Assembly: GCA_013697955.1 (NCBI GenBank)
Contig: JACCVV010000067.1
Coordinates: forward strand, 62,001 to 126,000
DNA from: Tatlockia sp.
Lineage (GTDB): Bacteria; Pseudomonadota; Gammaproteobacteria; Legionellales; Legionellaceae
Reading direction: 5' to 3'
Length of the DNA stretch: 64,000 bases
Shown here: piece after piece, positions 28,103-35,970 of the stretch
Layout: every line of letters starts with the position of its first letter
Position numbering within the stretch: the first letter of the stretch is position 1
The notes under the pieces: generated by a model
What the model saw: only the letters and a program-made list of their open reading frames with translations
The model's database searches: none
What the model was told of the DNA's origin: nothing
Translations under genes and position numbers: made by a program

Positions 28103-29620
28103 TTAAAAATTTAAGCTATAGCTCGATTGACCAATATTATTATTCTTTGATCTAAGTTGAGACATTATTTTTGAATTTTTTTCAGGTGAATTGAGCAATA
28201 TTCTCCCGGAATCAGTTAAATTGTGTGGCGAAGTAATTTCATATTTGACCAGGCTTGGTTTTACTACCATTTCTCCGAGGTTATTTTTTACAATATTGAG
28301 CTCAACTTCAGCATTAATTCTTAAAATATCCGATAATTTTTCATCATAGTTACTGATGAATTCAGAAGGAATTTGTTGAATAAATTGTCTATCGTTAAAT
28401 TTACAAAATTCTTTTGAATCTGAACCTATAATCGTTTTGATTCCTACTGCATAGAAGAAAGTGGGTTTATTGTTTCTCATTACCCAATTTTGAATAAGGG
28501 ATTGGGCTCTAAAAATGGCAAATTGCTCTTCACCAAAGTGTTTTTCAAGCAGTGAAAAATCTACAAAACGATTAACTTCCTGACCACCAGACCTATTTAG
28601 CCAATCCGCAAACATTTTTTTATGATTAGCCGATACACTCAATTGATCACAAAAGGTACTAATATTTTCTTCGATAATTTTTGTTGCTAACGCATTGCTT
28701 TGCTCAGAGATTCTTGTAAATTCCTCATAGGATAAATCAATCGGGTTCGTCGATGTGGAAGTCTGATTCCAAGTTAAACAGTTTGCTGAATCCAGCTCAA
28801 TTTTTTCTAAATAAGTTTTATTGGATTTGCTAATAAAATAGATTTCATTTGGATTTTTTATGCTTAAAATGCAAGCACCTTCCGTGTAACTAAGCATTTT
28901 TTCAAGAACATTTTTCTCAGGCGTTGACTCCACTGAAATTAAACTGCATTTGAATCCGGGATGCCCGTCAATAGTTAGATTTCGTTCAAAATCCCTGTGT
29001 GCGTTGTTTGAGTTTTTAATCATTAATCCGGCTTGCCATTCGGCTAACTTTTCAGTCATGATTTCGCCATTTGAATTTTGTGGATAAGAAAAATGCCATT
29101 GGTGATCCACATTTCTGTAAAACTTAATTAAATCTTTGAATAATTCTTTTAGGTAAAGCACGTTGCTATCACGGAAAGGTTGTTTTATGGATCCATCATT
29201 TATTTTCATTACCGGTTCAGAGACTGCTAAAAAACTACCCAAAGAAACTATATCAGAGCTTTGAAGATGAACAACAGGTAGATGGACTAAGTATTCCATT
29301 GCTTTTTGCATTGCATCTGCATCATTAGAAGAGCCTGATATTGTAGTCATTAAATTTTCAAGCATACGAGCAAGGTGTTGATGCGAAGTATGCTTTCCAA
29401 GCCTCACCTTTAAGTTAGCCAAGTGCGTAAGAATTTGTCTCGACAGTGAAAAATTATTTTTTATTGGTAAAGGATCACAAAGGGTGAAACTTTCTTCTAG
29501 AATTAGCTTGAATGCATCTGTTTTCCATTCCTTAGCCAGCTCCAGTTTAAAGGGAAATGTATGCTTTGGTTGTTCAACCAAGGGGTCAATGGGAAAATAG
29601 GAATCTTTTTTTCTAGACAT
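28103..29620 (-). CDS. Unknown 505-residue protein, effector-like accessory gene
   Basis: I do not recognise this protein. It is soluble in appearance: no signal peptide, no membrane helix and no obvious catalytic motif. It is rich in Asn, Ser, Lys and Glu, with an amphipathic helical N-terminal half (residues about 20-130) and a C-terminal part with short strands (VEVN-like segments ELNIVKNNLGEMVV, KYEITSPHNLT) ending in a Ser/Asn-rich tail. The ATG overlaps the end of the upstream gene by 8 bases in another frame, so it is probably translated by coupling. AT-rich base use, position among lineage-specific genes and lack of known domains fit a Dot/Icm substrate, but no translocation signal is clear. 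Confidence 0.55.
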   Translation of the reverse strand: MSRKKDSYFPIDPLVEQPKHTFPFKLELAKEWKTDAFKLILEESFTLCDPLPIKNNFSLSRQILTHLANLKVRLGKHTSHQHLARMLENLMTTISGSSNDADAMQKAMEYLVHLPVVHLQSSDIVSLGSFLAVSEPVMKINDGSIKQPFRDSNVLYLKELFKDLIKFYRNVDHQWHFSYPQNSNGEIMTEKLAEWQAGLMIKNSNNAHRDFERNLTIDGHPGFKCSLISVESTPEKNVLEKMLSYTEGACILSIKNPNEIYFISKSNKTYLEKIELDSANCLTWNQTSTSTNPIDLSYEEFTRISEQSNALATKIIEENISTFCDQLSVSANHKKMFADWLNRSGGQEVNRFVDFSLLEKHFGEEQFAIFRAQSLIQNWVMRNNKPTFFYAVGIKTIIGSDSKEFCKFNDRQFIQQIPSEFISNYDEKLSDILRINAEVELNIVKNNLGEMVVKPSLVKYEITSPHNLTDSGRILLNSPEKNSKIMSQLRSKNNNIGQSSYSLNF

Positions 29621-30695
29621 TAAAATATTGTTTTACTATGGTTTTTCTTGGATCTTTTTCAATTCGAATAGCTTCTTTAAAGCTAGCTGCTCTCTCGCAA
29701 TGCTTGTGAAATGAAAATCGATTTATAGAGTATCTATCCAATTGTTCGATACTATAATATTTAGCAAAATTAATTCGATTATCGTTTGAATCAAGATCAA
29801 TAAAATTTTGAAGGGTTAAATTTTTTAGAAAAATTTGCCCAATAATTAATAAAATATCAATGGGAAGAGGAAGGTCATACTTTGTCACTTGATAGAAAAA
29901 ATACAAAAAGTTTTGGCGAAATATTCGTTCGTCAGGATCGCTTATTAAAAAGGAGGCTAATTTAGTGTCTGTAGGAATATTATAAAATTTTCGCAATTCT
30001 TCCATCAAGGAAATAACGATCTCCAATTTATTTAAAATTTTGGAATAATCAGAACTCTTAAAACTATTTTTTTTAGCTTTTATAAAATCGAATAGATTTA
30101 AAGAATTATCAAAATAGGGGAATATTAAGCGTTCCCAGCTTGGATAAATATCATTGTCTATTAAAGTCATGAACAGAGAATCATTATAATTATTGTTTTC
30201 AATAAGGTGAAACCAACTATCTTTTATCCAACTATCTTTTTCTGTATTAAAATTGACATGAGATAAATCCATCGAACTGGGAAAATTTCCTTTTTTCATC
30301 AACGTTCTAAATATCTCAATCCCTATCTCAGATGAAAGCATTCTTCCCCAGCTATTCATCCCATCTTTTTTATCCACTTCAGACAAATCCGAATAATCAG
30401 GAAAAATATTACGAGGCAAGAGGTATTTTTGAATGATTAAGAAACCGTTTTCACTGCGTAGGAGGTAATACCAGAAGTTTCTGTCATTTAAGGTTCCTTT
30501 GACCCTCAAATCTTGAGAACGAGGTATAAATCCTAAGCTAAAAAGTTCGCCAAGAGCGCTAATTCCTAATTCCGTGCTCGCTAAACTTGAAAGAATGTTT
30601 ACATTATATTTTTTATCGAGTACTCCGAAATCCTGATCGCTGGGCAAAATACTATGTTTTAAAAGAATAATGAGGGTGGAAATTTCTAGTTGCAA
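29613..30695 (-). CDS. C-terminal half of a novel repeat protein (split by in-frame stop)
   Basis: A 360-residue frame opening at a TTG with no clear ribosome-binding site. It carries tandem units of 38-45 residues with the pattern xWxxLxxxxxGIxxFxxLLxxGxxPSxxDL; good copies include SWGRMLSSEIGIEIFRTLM and FWYYLLRSENGFLIIQKYL, followed by a non-repeat helical C-terminal part (residues about 200-360). It is in exactly the same frame as the gene at 30744-31613, and the 16 sense codons between that gene's TAA and this TTG also fit the repeat. So it is most likely the second half of one 666-codon gene with a nonsense mutation. Whether it is made separately, by read-through, or not at all is unknown. 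Function unknown; helical repeats of this kind usually bind proteins. Confidence 0.55.
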   Translation of the reverse strand: MQLEISTLIILLKHSILPSDQDFGVLDKKYNVNILSSLASTELGISALGELFSLGFIPRSQDLRVKGTLNDRNFWYYLLRSENGFLIIQKYLLPRNIFPDYSDLSEVDKKDGMNSWGRMLSSEIGIEIFRTLMKKGNFPSSMDLSHVNFNTEKDSWIKDSWFHLIENNNYNDSLFMTLIDNDIYPSWERLIFPYFDNSLNLFDFIKAKKNSFKSSDYSKILNKLEIVISLMEELRKFYNIPTDTKLASFLISDPDERIFRQNFLYFFYQVTKYDLPLPIDILLIIGQIFLKNLTLQNFIDLDSNDNRINFAKYYSIEQLDRYSINRFSFHKHCERAASFKEAIRIEKDPRKTIVKQYFNV

Positions 30696-30743
30696 AGTTA
30701 ATTCAAGCCAGGCATGACTTTTTTTGCGGTGGGATATTTTAGA

Positions 30744-31613
30744 TTAAGATCGTGAATCCGGTAAACAATTTTTCGTTAATAAAGCTTTAAAAATTTGTAT
30801 GCCTACCTCATATTGGGTAAATAAATACCAGAGGTTTTCATTGTGGGAATTAGTAGCGGTTAATATTTCTTTTGAGGGAAGAATTCCCAATTTAACTAAA
30901 TTAAGGAGAATCCCTAAACCTTGTATGCTATTCGTTAACCAAGACCAATTGTGTCTTTCATCAGAATCGTTTTGATAATCCATATCCTCGGCTGTCGGAT
31001 TAATTCCTGCTGCGAGTAACTTTTCATACCAATTAAATAAATTGTTAGAAAAAATTTGATGGTATAGTTCGCCTTTAGAATCGGCGTTAATCATTTTTTG
31101 TTTGATAGTATTGCTTAGGGAAGAATATTTAACAAAACCCTTAATTGTCGATTTTAGAATATCAAACTGTAATAATTCATGAATTTTCTTATAAAAAATT
31201 TGATTGTAATTAGCTTGTTGTGACACCAGGATTTCCAATAGGGTTTTCTTCTCTTTGGTATATCTTCTGGTTAGTATCTGATAACTTGGCCTGAAACCCT
31301 TAGCCATAAGATCAATAAATAGTTCAATGCCTCTATCGTTTTGTATTAAACTATACCATCCATTGGTATTTTCGACAGTTGAAAGTTGCGCCATTTGTTC
31401 CATAGATGGTCTAATGCCATCCGTCAAATGCTCGTCTAATAGCTGATATAATCTAAATAATCCATTATGAAAAAGAATGAGAGCAATTTCTCCAACTGAC
31501 TTCGCCTGCTTAATAGAGTCTTTGTCTTGTTTGGATATTTTATTTTGATTTTCGACATAGGTTTTTACGAAATGTAAATTATCAATTGCTTTGGCTTCTT
31601 GTCTGCTTTGCAT
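30744..31613 (-). CDS. N-terminal half of a novel repeat protein (split by in-frame stop)
   Basis: A 289-residue unknown protein with no signal peptide or membrane helix. After a charged N-terminal segment (about 35 residues) come roughly 40-residue helical units: GWYSLIQNDRGIELFIDLM with GFRPS, NWSWLTNSIQGLGILLNLV with GILPS, LWYLFTQYEVGIQIFKALL with NCLPD. The TAA stop falls at the position where all other units have Leu, Met or Phe, five residues after the Pro; TTA to TAA is one base change. The next unit continues in frame beyond it. The ATG has GAGAG about 10 bases upstream. The family is not one I recognise; it is not an ankyrin or Sel1 repeat. Confidence 0.6.
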   Translation of the reverse strand: MQSRQEAKAIDNLHFVKTYVENQNKISKQDKDSIKQAKSVGEIALILFHNGLFRLYQLLDEHLTDGIRPSMEQMAQLSTVENTNGWYSLIQNDRGIELFIDLMAKGFRPSYQILTRRYTKEKKTLLEILVSQQANYNQIFYKKIHELLQFDILKSTIKGFVKYSSLSNTIKQKMINADSKGELYHQIFSNNLFNWYEKLLAAGINPTAEDMDYQNDSDERHNWSWLTNSIQGLGILLNLVKLGILPSKEILTATNSHNENLWYLFTQYEVGIQIFKALLTKNCLPDSRS

Positions 31614-31746
31614 ATCTGGCTCTCATGGAGATATGATTTTATTTTCCCTTATAAAATCGTATTAGGTTCAAATTTTTAATTTTGCGGTAAATTTAAATAA
31701 TAAGTAGTTATTTAAAACAATAAGACACTATATTTATACAGTGTAA

Positions 31747-31797
31747 ATTTGTCTATCCGTAGAAAATACGGGTTATGTATCTAATTAATAGACAAAT
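31747..31797. repeat. Structured inverted repeat with nested hairpin
   Basis: Perfect 10-base arms ATTTGTCTAT (31747-31756) and ATAGACAAAT (31788-31797) enclose a hairpin CCGTA (31757-31761), loop GAAAA, TACGG (31767-31771) directly stacked on the left arm, then 16 unpaired bases. It could fold as RNA or DNA. Possible readings are a small RNA, a binding site or a remnant of a mobile element end; none is proven. Confidence 0.5.
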
Positions 31798-32079
31798 GAA
31801 GGAAGATAAAACGTCAATAAAGCAATAATTACTATATGTACTGTTCGAGCAATATTTTTTAAATTCGTTCATATTTACTCGAAAATCTATATTTTTTTAT
31901 CTTTCAATATGACTTTTAGGTACCCAGTTCTTCATTACAATACTTAAATAGACTCAAATAAACCCTTGTGAGTTATTTTTTAATCAATTTTTGAGCTAAT
32001 GTACATTATTTCACTAACCTGCTGATTTTATCTAGAAAATTGTAGATTATCGTTTTTTCTTAATGTAGAATCGTTTTTG

Positions 32080-32098
32080 CTTTCATAAGATATGAAAG
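32080..32098. promoter_or_regulatory. Perfect dyad upstream of fis
   Basis: CTTTCATA (32080-32087) and TATGAAAG (32091-32098) form a perfect 8-3-8 palindrome ending 37 bases before the fis ATG, in the expected promoter region. This is the size of a dimeric repressor or activator site. Confidence 0.4.
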
Positions 32099-32135
32099 TA
32101 TTGGAATAGTTTGATTTAACTAGAATAAGGAAGTT

Positions 32136-32435
32136 ATGATGAATGTCATTGATACACCAAGCTCCGCTCAAACCATCAAGCAGGATCAAGGCCTACAAGA
32201 TTTAGTTTACGGATTAGTTACACGTTTCCTTGCTGATAATAAAGGCAAATCCATTGATGATTTATATGACATGATTCTTTCTGAGGTCGAACCGCCACTC
32301 TTACAAGCCGTTATGGAAAAGAGACGTGGTAATCAATTGCAAGCAGCTAGAATGCTTGGAATAAGCCGGGGTACTATCAGAAAAAAATTACAACGCTACT
32401 TTGGAACAAAATATTTTCGTTTAACTGACGAATAA
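32136..32435 (+). CDS. fis: Fis-family DNA-binding protein
   Basis: A 99-residue nucleoid-associated regulator. The C-terminal helix-turn-helix is unmistakable: PPLLQAVMEKRRGNQLQAAR followed by MLGISRGTIRKKLQRYFG (about residues 50-91). The N-terminal part is the dimer/Hin-activating region and is less like E. coli. Legionella carries several Fis paralogues that control virulence genes, so the partner operon (dusB in enterics) is absent and the gene stands alone. AAGGAAG precedes the ATG. A strong terminator follows. Confidence 0.9.
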   Translation: MMNVIDTPSSAQTIKQDQGLQDLVYGLVTRFLADNKGKSIDDLYDMILSEVEPPLLQAVMEKRRGNQLQAARMLGISRGTIRKKLQRYFGTKYFRLTDE

Positions 32436-32478
32436 TTGTGTCCGAATCCTATTATCAGAATTACAAAAATTTTAACTT

Positions 32479-32506
32479 AATCCCCGCACTTGCGGGGATT
32501 TTTTTT
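32479..32506 (+). terminator. Rho-independent terminator of fis
   Basis: A perfect 9-base stem, AATCCCCGC (32479-32487) with GCGGGGATT (32492-32500), has a 4-base loop and runs into eight T residues. It lies 44 bases after the fis stop. This is the clearest intrinsic terminator in the window. Confidence 0.92.
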
Positions 32507-32614
32507 AGTCAAATTTACTTTTAAGTATTAAAATAATTTTTTGGATTCCCTTTCCCATAATATTCCCCTTTCCTATGCCTCTCCATCGACAAATAAAGTC
32601 AAATATGAAACAAT

Positions 32615-32631
32615 ATGTAAATTATTTACAT
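32615..32631. promoter_or_regulatory. Perfect dyad just before the 424-residue membrane protein
   Basis: ATGTAAA (32615-32621) and TTTACAT (32625-32631) form a perfect 7-3-7 palindrome ending 10 bases before the ATG at 32642. It overlaps the ribosome-binding region, so a bound protein or an RNA hairpin could limit expression. Confidence 0.4.
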
Positions 32632-32641
32632 TGAGTTAACC

Positions 32642-33916
32642 ATGCCACTAAATTTCTTAAATCCCTTTAATAGGGTAAATGAATCGCTACAACAACCTGC
32701 CTCACGATTATTTCGACGAACCTTCTTTGAAAAATTGGCTGACACTTTTTATGTGATTGCAGGAAAAAGAGGCAGTGGAGCCAATTTCAGCGAAGAACCT
32801 CTTGAAGAGAAAGTTATCAAAGAGCTTACAAAAAATTTCGATATGAATAATAAATTCTCAAAGAATGACGAAATTGCCATAGAAGAGCACCTGGGTCTTT
32901 TAGACTATGCAACCTTAGGGGTGGCTAAGTTCTCCAATCATCTAATGTCTTGGATTTTTGTTAATTTTTGGTATGACAACTATTTCTCCAAGGTACTTGC
33001 TATACCAGTGATTATCTGGTTTTTAATCGTTAATTTTCTACATTATACTGCCGCATTGCTTATTACTGTCGCGCTGATGCCCTTTATCTATATAGTGCAT
33101 AAAATATCAGAATTTCTTGCTGGGGCAGAACTTAAATCAATGGCAGGTCAACTTCGCTTTAGTGATACTGAGGATCAAGCTGTAACCTTAGGACTGGAAT
33201 ACCCTGATTTTGAATCAGACCATGCTGTAAATTTCCAACGAATTAAATACCAGACTTTAGAATCTATTTTAAATAAGAATCATATTACCTATAGCGACAT
33301 TGTTCTTGACCTTAAAAAAATAAAGCCTGTCAAAGTAGAAGAACCAAGTTTTTTTTCTGGAAAACCAAAATATACTGAAAAATATACCGCGGTATTGCCG
33401 GTTTTAGTTTTGAGCTATGAGATTTTTTTAAATAAGAAATTCAGGGAAGCTCAATTAGAAATCGATTTAAACACCTTAACTTTTAATGATAAAAAAGCCA
33501 TAAAAGCATTATTAGCTCTCAATGCAGGCGGCTTATTTAACAACCTTGAGAAATTGAAAACAGCTAATCTCTATAGTGAGGAAATTGCAGCTATTTTTGC
33601 TGATATTGAGGAGCCAACTGAGAGTAATAGCATTCCTCTTCAGCAGTCACAACAGGATAACGAGTGGATTGAAAACGTAAATATAGAAAGTGATTCATCT
33701 TCGGAAGAAGAATTGGGAATCGGGGATACTATTAATTACTACCTAAATCAAGTAGAGGAAGGCGCTAATTCTATAAAAAGGGCTTATAGGTCTACGCAGC
33801 TCCTATATGACCAACCACACCTTCTTTTTTTTCCAACCGTTTTAGAAAATCAGTTAGGAAATAGTGCTAGGGAAAATTCTGACTTGGAGAATAGCATAAG
33901 CCTTAATATCATTTGA
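32642..33916 (+). CDS. Unknown two-helix membrane protein with acidic tail
   Basis: A 424-residue protein I do not recognise. A soluble N-terminal part of about 100 residues, with an Arg-rich start (RLFRRTFFE), precedes two adjacent hydrophobic helices at about 116-134 and 136-153. A long soluble part follows, with an acidic Ser/Glu tract at 349-358 (ESDSSSEEEL) and a C-terminus rich in Asn and Ser. There is no signal peptide. A helical hairpin near the middle and charged tail are common in Legionella Dot/Icm substrates that enter host membranes, but that is only an inference. It is monocistronic, between fis and the opposing htpG. Confidence 0.6.
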   Translation: MPLNFLNPFNRVNESLQQPASRLFRRTFFEKLADTFYVIAGKRGSGANFSEEPLEEKVIKELTKNFDMNNKFSKNDEIAIEEHLGLLDYATLGVAKFSNHLMSWIFVNFWYDNYFSKVLAIPVIIWFLIVNFLHYTAALLITVALMPFIYIVHKISEFLAGAELKSMAGQLRFSDTEDQAVTLGLEYPDFESDHAVNFQRIKYQTLESILNKNHITYSDIVLDLKKIKPVKVEEPSFFSGKPKYTEKYTAVLPVLVLSYEIFLNKKFREAQLEIDLNTLTFNDKKAIKALLALNAGGLFNNLEKLKTANLYSEEIAAIFADIEEPTESNSIPLQQSQQDNEWIENVNIESDSSSEEELGIGDTINYYLNQVEEGANSIKRAYRSTQLLYDQPHLLFFPTVLENQLGNSARENSDLENSISLNII

Positions 33917-34012
33917 AATGATAATGGGATTTTGGATGATCATATAAAGAAAAAAAAGATAAAACCTCCATTAAGGAAAGCCGAACCAAACGGCTCGGCA
34001 CCCTAGCTCGCA

Positions 34013-35884
34013 TTAGGCTTCCAATAACAACTTGTTGACTCGATTGACAAAATCAGCTGGATTATCCAATTGCCCGCCTTCTGCCAAAACTGCCTGTTCA
34101 AATAACATCACAACCCATTCGGCAAATTGACTATCATCTGAAATGTTATGTAAGCGCTTGATTAATGCATGTTCTGGATTGATCTCAAAAACAGGCTTAA
34201 CTGATGGCACTTGCTGACCTGCTGCTTGCAATATTCGTTGCATTTCCATGCCCATATCATCTTCAGAGGCAACTACGCAGGCAGGAGAGCTAGTCAGACG
34301 ATTGGTAAATTGAACTTCTTTAACTTTATCACCTAGAACCTCTTTAATTTGATTAAGCATTGGCTCCAAGGCTTTTTCTTCTTCTTTTAATTTAGGTTCT
34401 TCTTCATCATCCCCTAAATCGATTTTACCTTTGCTAATGGATTGTAATTTTTTTCCATCGAACTCAGTTAAATACCCAACTAGCCACTCGTCTATTTTGT
34501 CGCTCAGCAAAAGCACTTCTATGCCTTTTTTTCTAAAAATTTCCAAATGTGGGCTGTTTTTAGCCGCATTATAACTTGAGGCGGTGATGTAATAAATTTT
34601 ATCCTGCCCTTCCTTCATACGGGAAATATAATCCATAAAGGATACATTTTGCTTATCGGAGTCATTTAATGAAGTAGTAAACCGTAATAATTTGGCAATG
34701 GCTTCTTTATTGGCGATATCTTCAACCGGCCCTTCTTTAATAACCAAACCAAATTCTGACCAGAAACGCTGATAAGCTTCCGAATCGTTAGTTGCCAGTT
34801 TTTCAAGCATCGTTAAAACGCGTTTAGTGCATGCAATCTTAATAGAATCGACGATTTTATTATCTTGCAAAATTTCTCTTGATACATTCAAAGGCAAATC
34901 TGAGGCATCAACTATTCCTTTTATAAAACGTAAATAACGCGGTAGGAATTGAACAGCGTCATCCATAATGAATACGCGTTTTACATAGAGCTTTAAACCG
35001 TGTTTGGTTTCCTGCTGCCATAAATCAAACGGAGCATGTGCTGGAACATAAAGCAAAGAAATATAATCTTGTTTTCCTTCGACATGATTATGAGACCAGG
35101 CTAAAGGATCCTGATAATCGTGAGAGATGTGTTTATAAAGTTCTTTATATTCTTCATCAGAAATTTCAGATTTTTGCAAAGTCCAAAGTGCTGTAGCTTT
35201 ATTCACGGTCTCAAATTCTTTTGATTCTTTGCCTTCTTCTTCGCTTTTTTTCATTTCAATTGGCCAGCAAATATGATCGGAATATTTGCTGATAATTTGT
35301 CGAAGGCGCCAATCACTTAAAAAATCTTCACAATCTTTTTTAAGATGAAGAGTAACTTCTGTACCGCGCTCAGCTCTTTTTTCCTGGGCAATTGTGAATT
35401 CACCGTCACCAGTCGATTCCCAAATAATACCCTGGTCTTCACCTAAGCCAGCACGACGACTTTTTAGTGTCACTTTATCGGCAACTATAAAAGAAGAATA
35501 AAAACCGACACCAAATTGACCTATTAAATGCGAATCCTTAGCGGCTTCACCAGTCATGTGACTAAGAAATTCTTTAGTTCCTGATTTAGCAATCGTACCT
35601 AAATTTCCAACCGCCTCTTCCCAGTTAAGACCGATACCATTATCTTTAATGGTTAGCGTTTTTAGTTTTTCATTAAAATCAATCGTTATCCGAAGATTTG
35701 AATCACTTTCATACAAAGAAGAATTTGCGAGAGCCAGGAAACGAAGTTTATCCAGAGCATCAGAGGCATTTGAAATTAATTCACGTAAGAAAATCTCTTT
35801 ATTCGAATAAAGTGAATGAATAACAAGGTGAAGCATCTGTTTAACTTCAGTTTGAAAACCCAGAGTTTGTTGCTTTGCCGCCAT
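34013..35884 (-). CDS. htpG: Chaperone HtpG (bacterial Hsp90)
   Basis: A 623-residue ATP-dependent chaperone. The N-terminal GHKL ATPase has [36 protein letters not shown] and [11 protein letters not shown]; the middle domain has [10 protein letters not shown] and [11 protein letters not shown] with the catalytic Arg; the C-terminal dimer domain ends with a short tail without the eukaryotic MEEVD. The start follows a GGGGGA site. A heat-shock-type promoter precedes it (35935-35963). Downstream a small AGCCG/CGGCT hairpin (within about 33980-34000) could terminate it. Confidence 0.97.
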   Translation of the reverse strand: MAAKQQTLGFQTEVKQMLHLVIHSLYSNKEIFLRELISNASDALDKLRFLALANSSLYESDSNLRITIDFNEKLKTLTIKDNGIGLNWEEAVGNLGTIAKSGTKEFLSHMTGEAAKDSHLIGQFGVGFYSSFIVADKVTLKSRRAGLGEDQGIIWESTGDGEFTIAQEKRAERGTEVTLHLKKDCEDFLSDWRLRQIISKYSDHICWPIEMKKSEEEGKESKEFETVNKATALWTLQKSEISDEEYKELYKHISHDYQDPLAWSHNHVEGKQDYISLLYVPAHAPFDLWQQETKHGLKLYVKRVFIMDDAVQFLPRYLRFIKGIVDASDLPLNVSREILQDNKIVDSIKIACTKRVLTMLEKLATNDSEAYQRFWSEFGLVIKEGPVEDIANKEAIAKLLRFTTSLNDSDKQNVSFMDYISRMKEGQDKIYYITASSYNAAKNSPHLEIFRKKGIEVLLLSDKIDEWLVGYLTEFDGKKLQSISKGKIDLGDDEEEPKLKEEEKALEPMLNQIKEVLGDKVKEVQFTNRLTSSPACVVASEDDMGMEMQRILQAAGQQVPSVKPVFEINPEHALIKRLHNISDDSQFAEWVVMLFEQAVLAEGGQLDNPADFVNRVNKLLLEA

Positions 35885-35934
35885 TTAAAAATCCCCCATC
35901 ATACAAAATTAGAATATAAATTTACTGAAACCTT

Positions 35935-35963
35935 ATATGTGGGTGGATTTACCAAATTTCAAG
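35935..35963 (-). promoter_or_regulatory. Sigma-32-like heat-shock promoter of htpG
   Basis: On the minus strand CTTGAAA (35963-35957) is followed after 13 bases by CCCACATAT (35943-35935). This matches the sigma-32 consensus CTTGAAA, 11-16 bases, CCCCATNT with one main deviation. It lies 50 bases before the htpG ATG, in the gap after the bestrophin-like gene. Confidence 0.68.
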
Positions 35964-35970
35964 GGTAAGG

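Larger units (their letters stand above)
31614..32135. other. AT-rich gap before fis (522 bases)
   Basis: No gene seen. The gap holds a 20-base dyad ACACT (31725-31729) with AGTGT (31740-31744) and inner TAT/ATA pairing, the structured inverted repeat at 31747-31797, and the dyad at 32080-32098, the last two listed separately. It must contain the promoters of the minus-strand repeat-protein gene and of fis. Confidence 0.5.

Noticed and set aside
28103-30695. The 505-residue gene as a frameshifted continuation of the repeat protein
   Set aside because: Its frame differs from the repeat gene, but no repeat units occur in its first part and the ATG overlap is a normal coupling layout.
30744-31613. 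Repeat protein as an ankyrin or Sel1 protein
   Set aside because: The units are 38-45 residues long and lack the ankyrin TPLHxAA and the Sel1 A-x-x-W/Y-x-x-K-A-A patterns.
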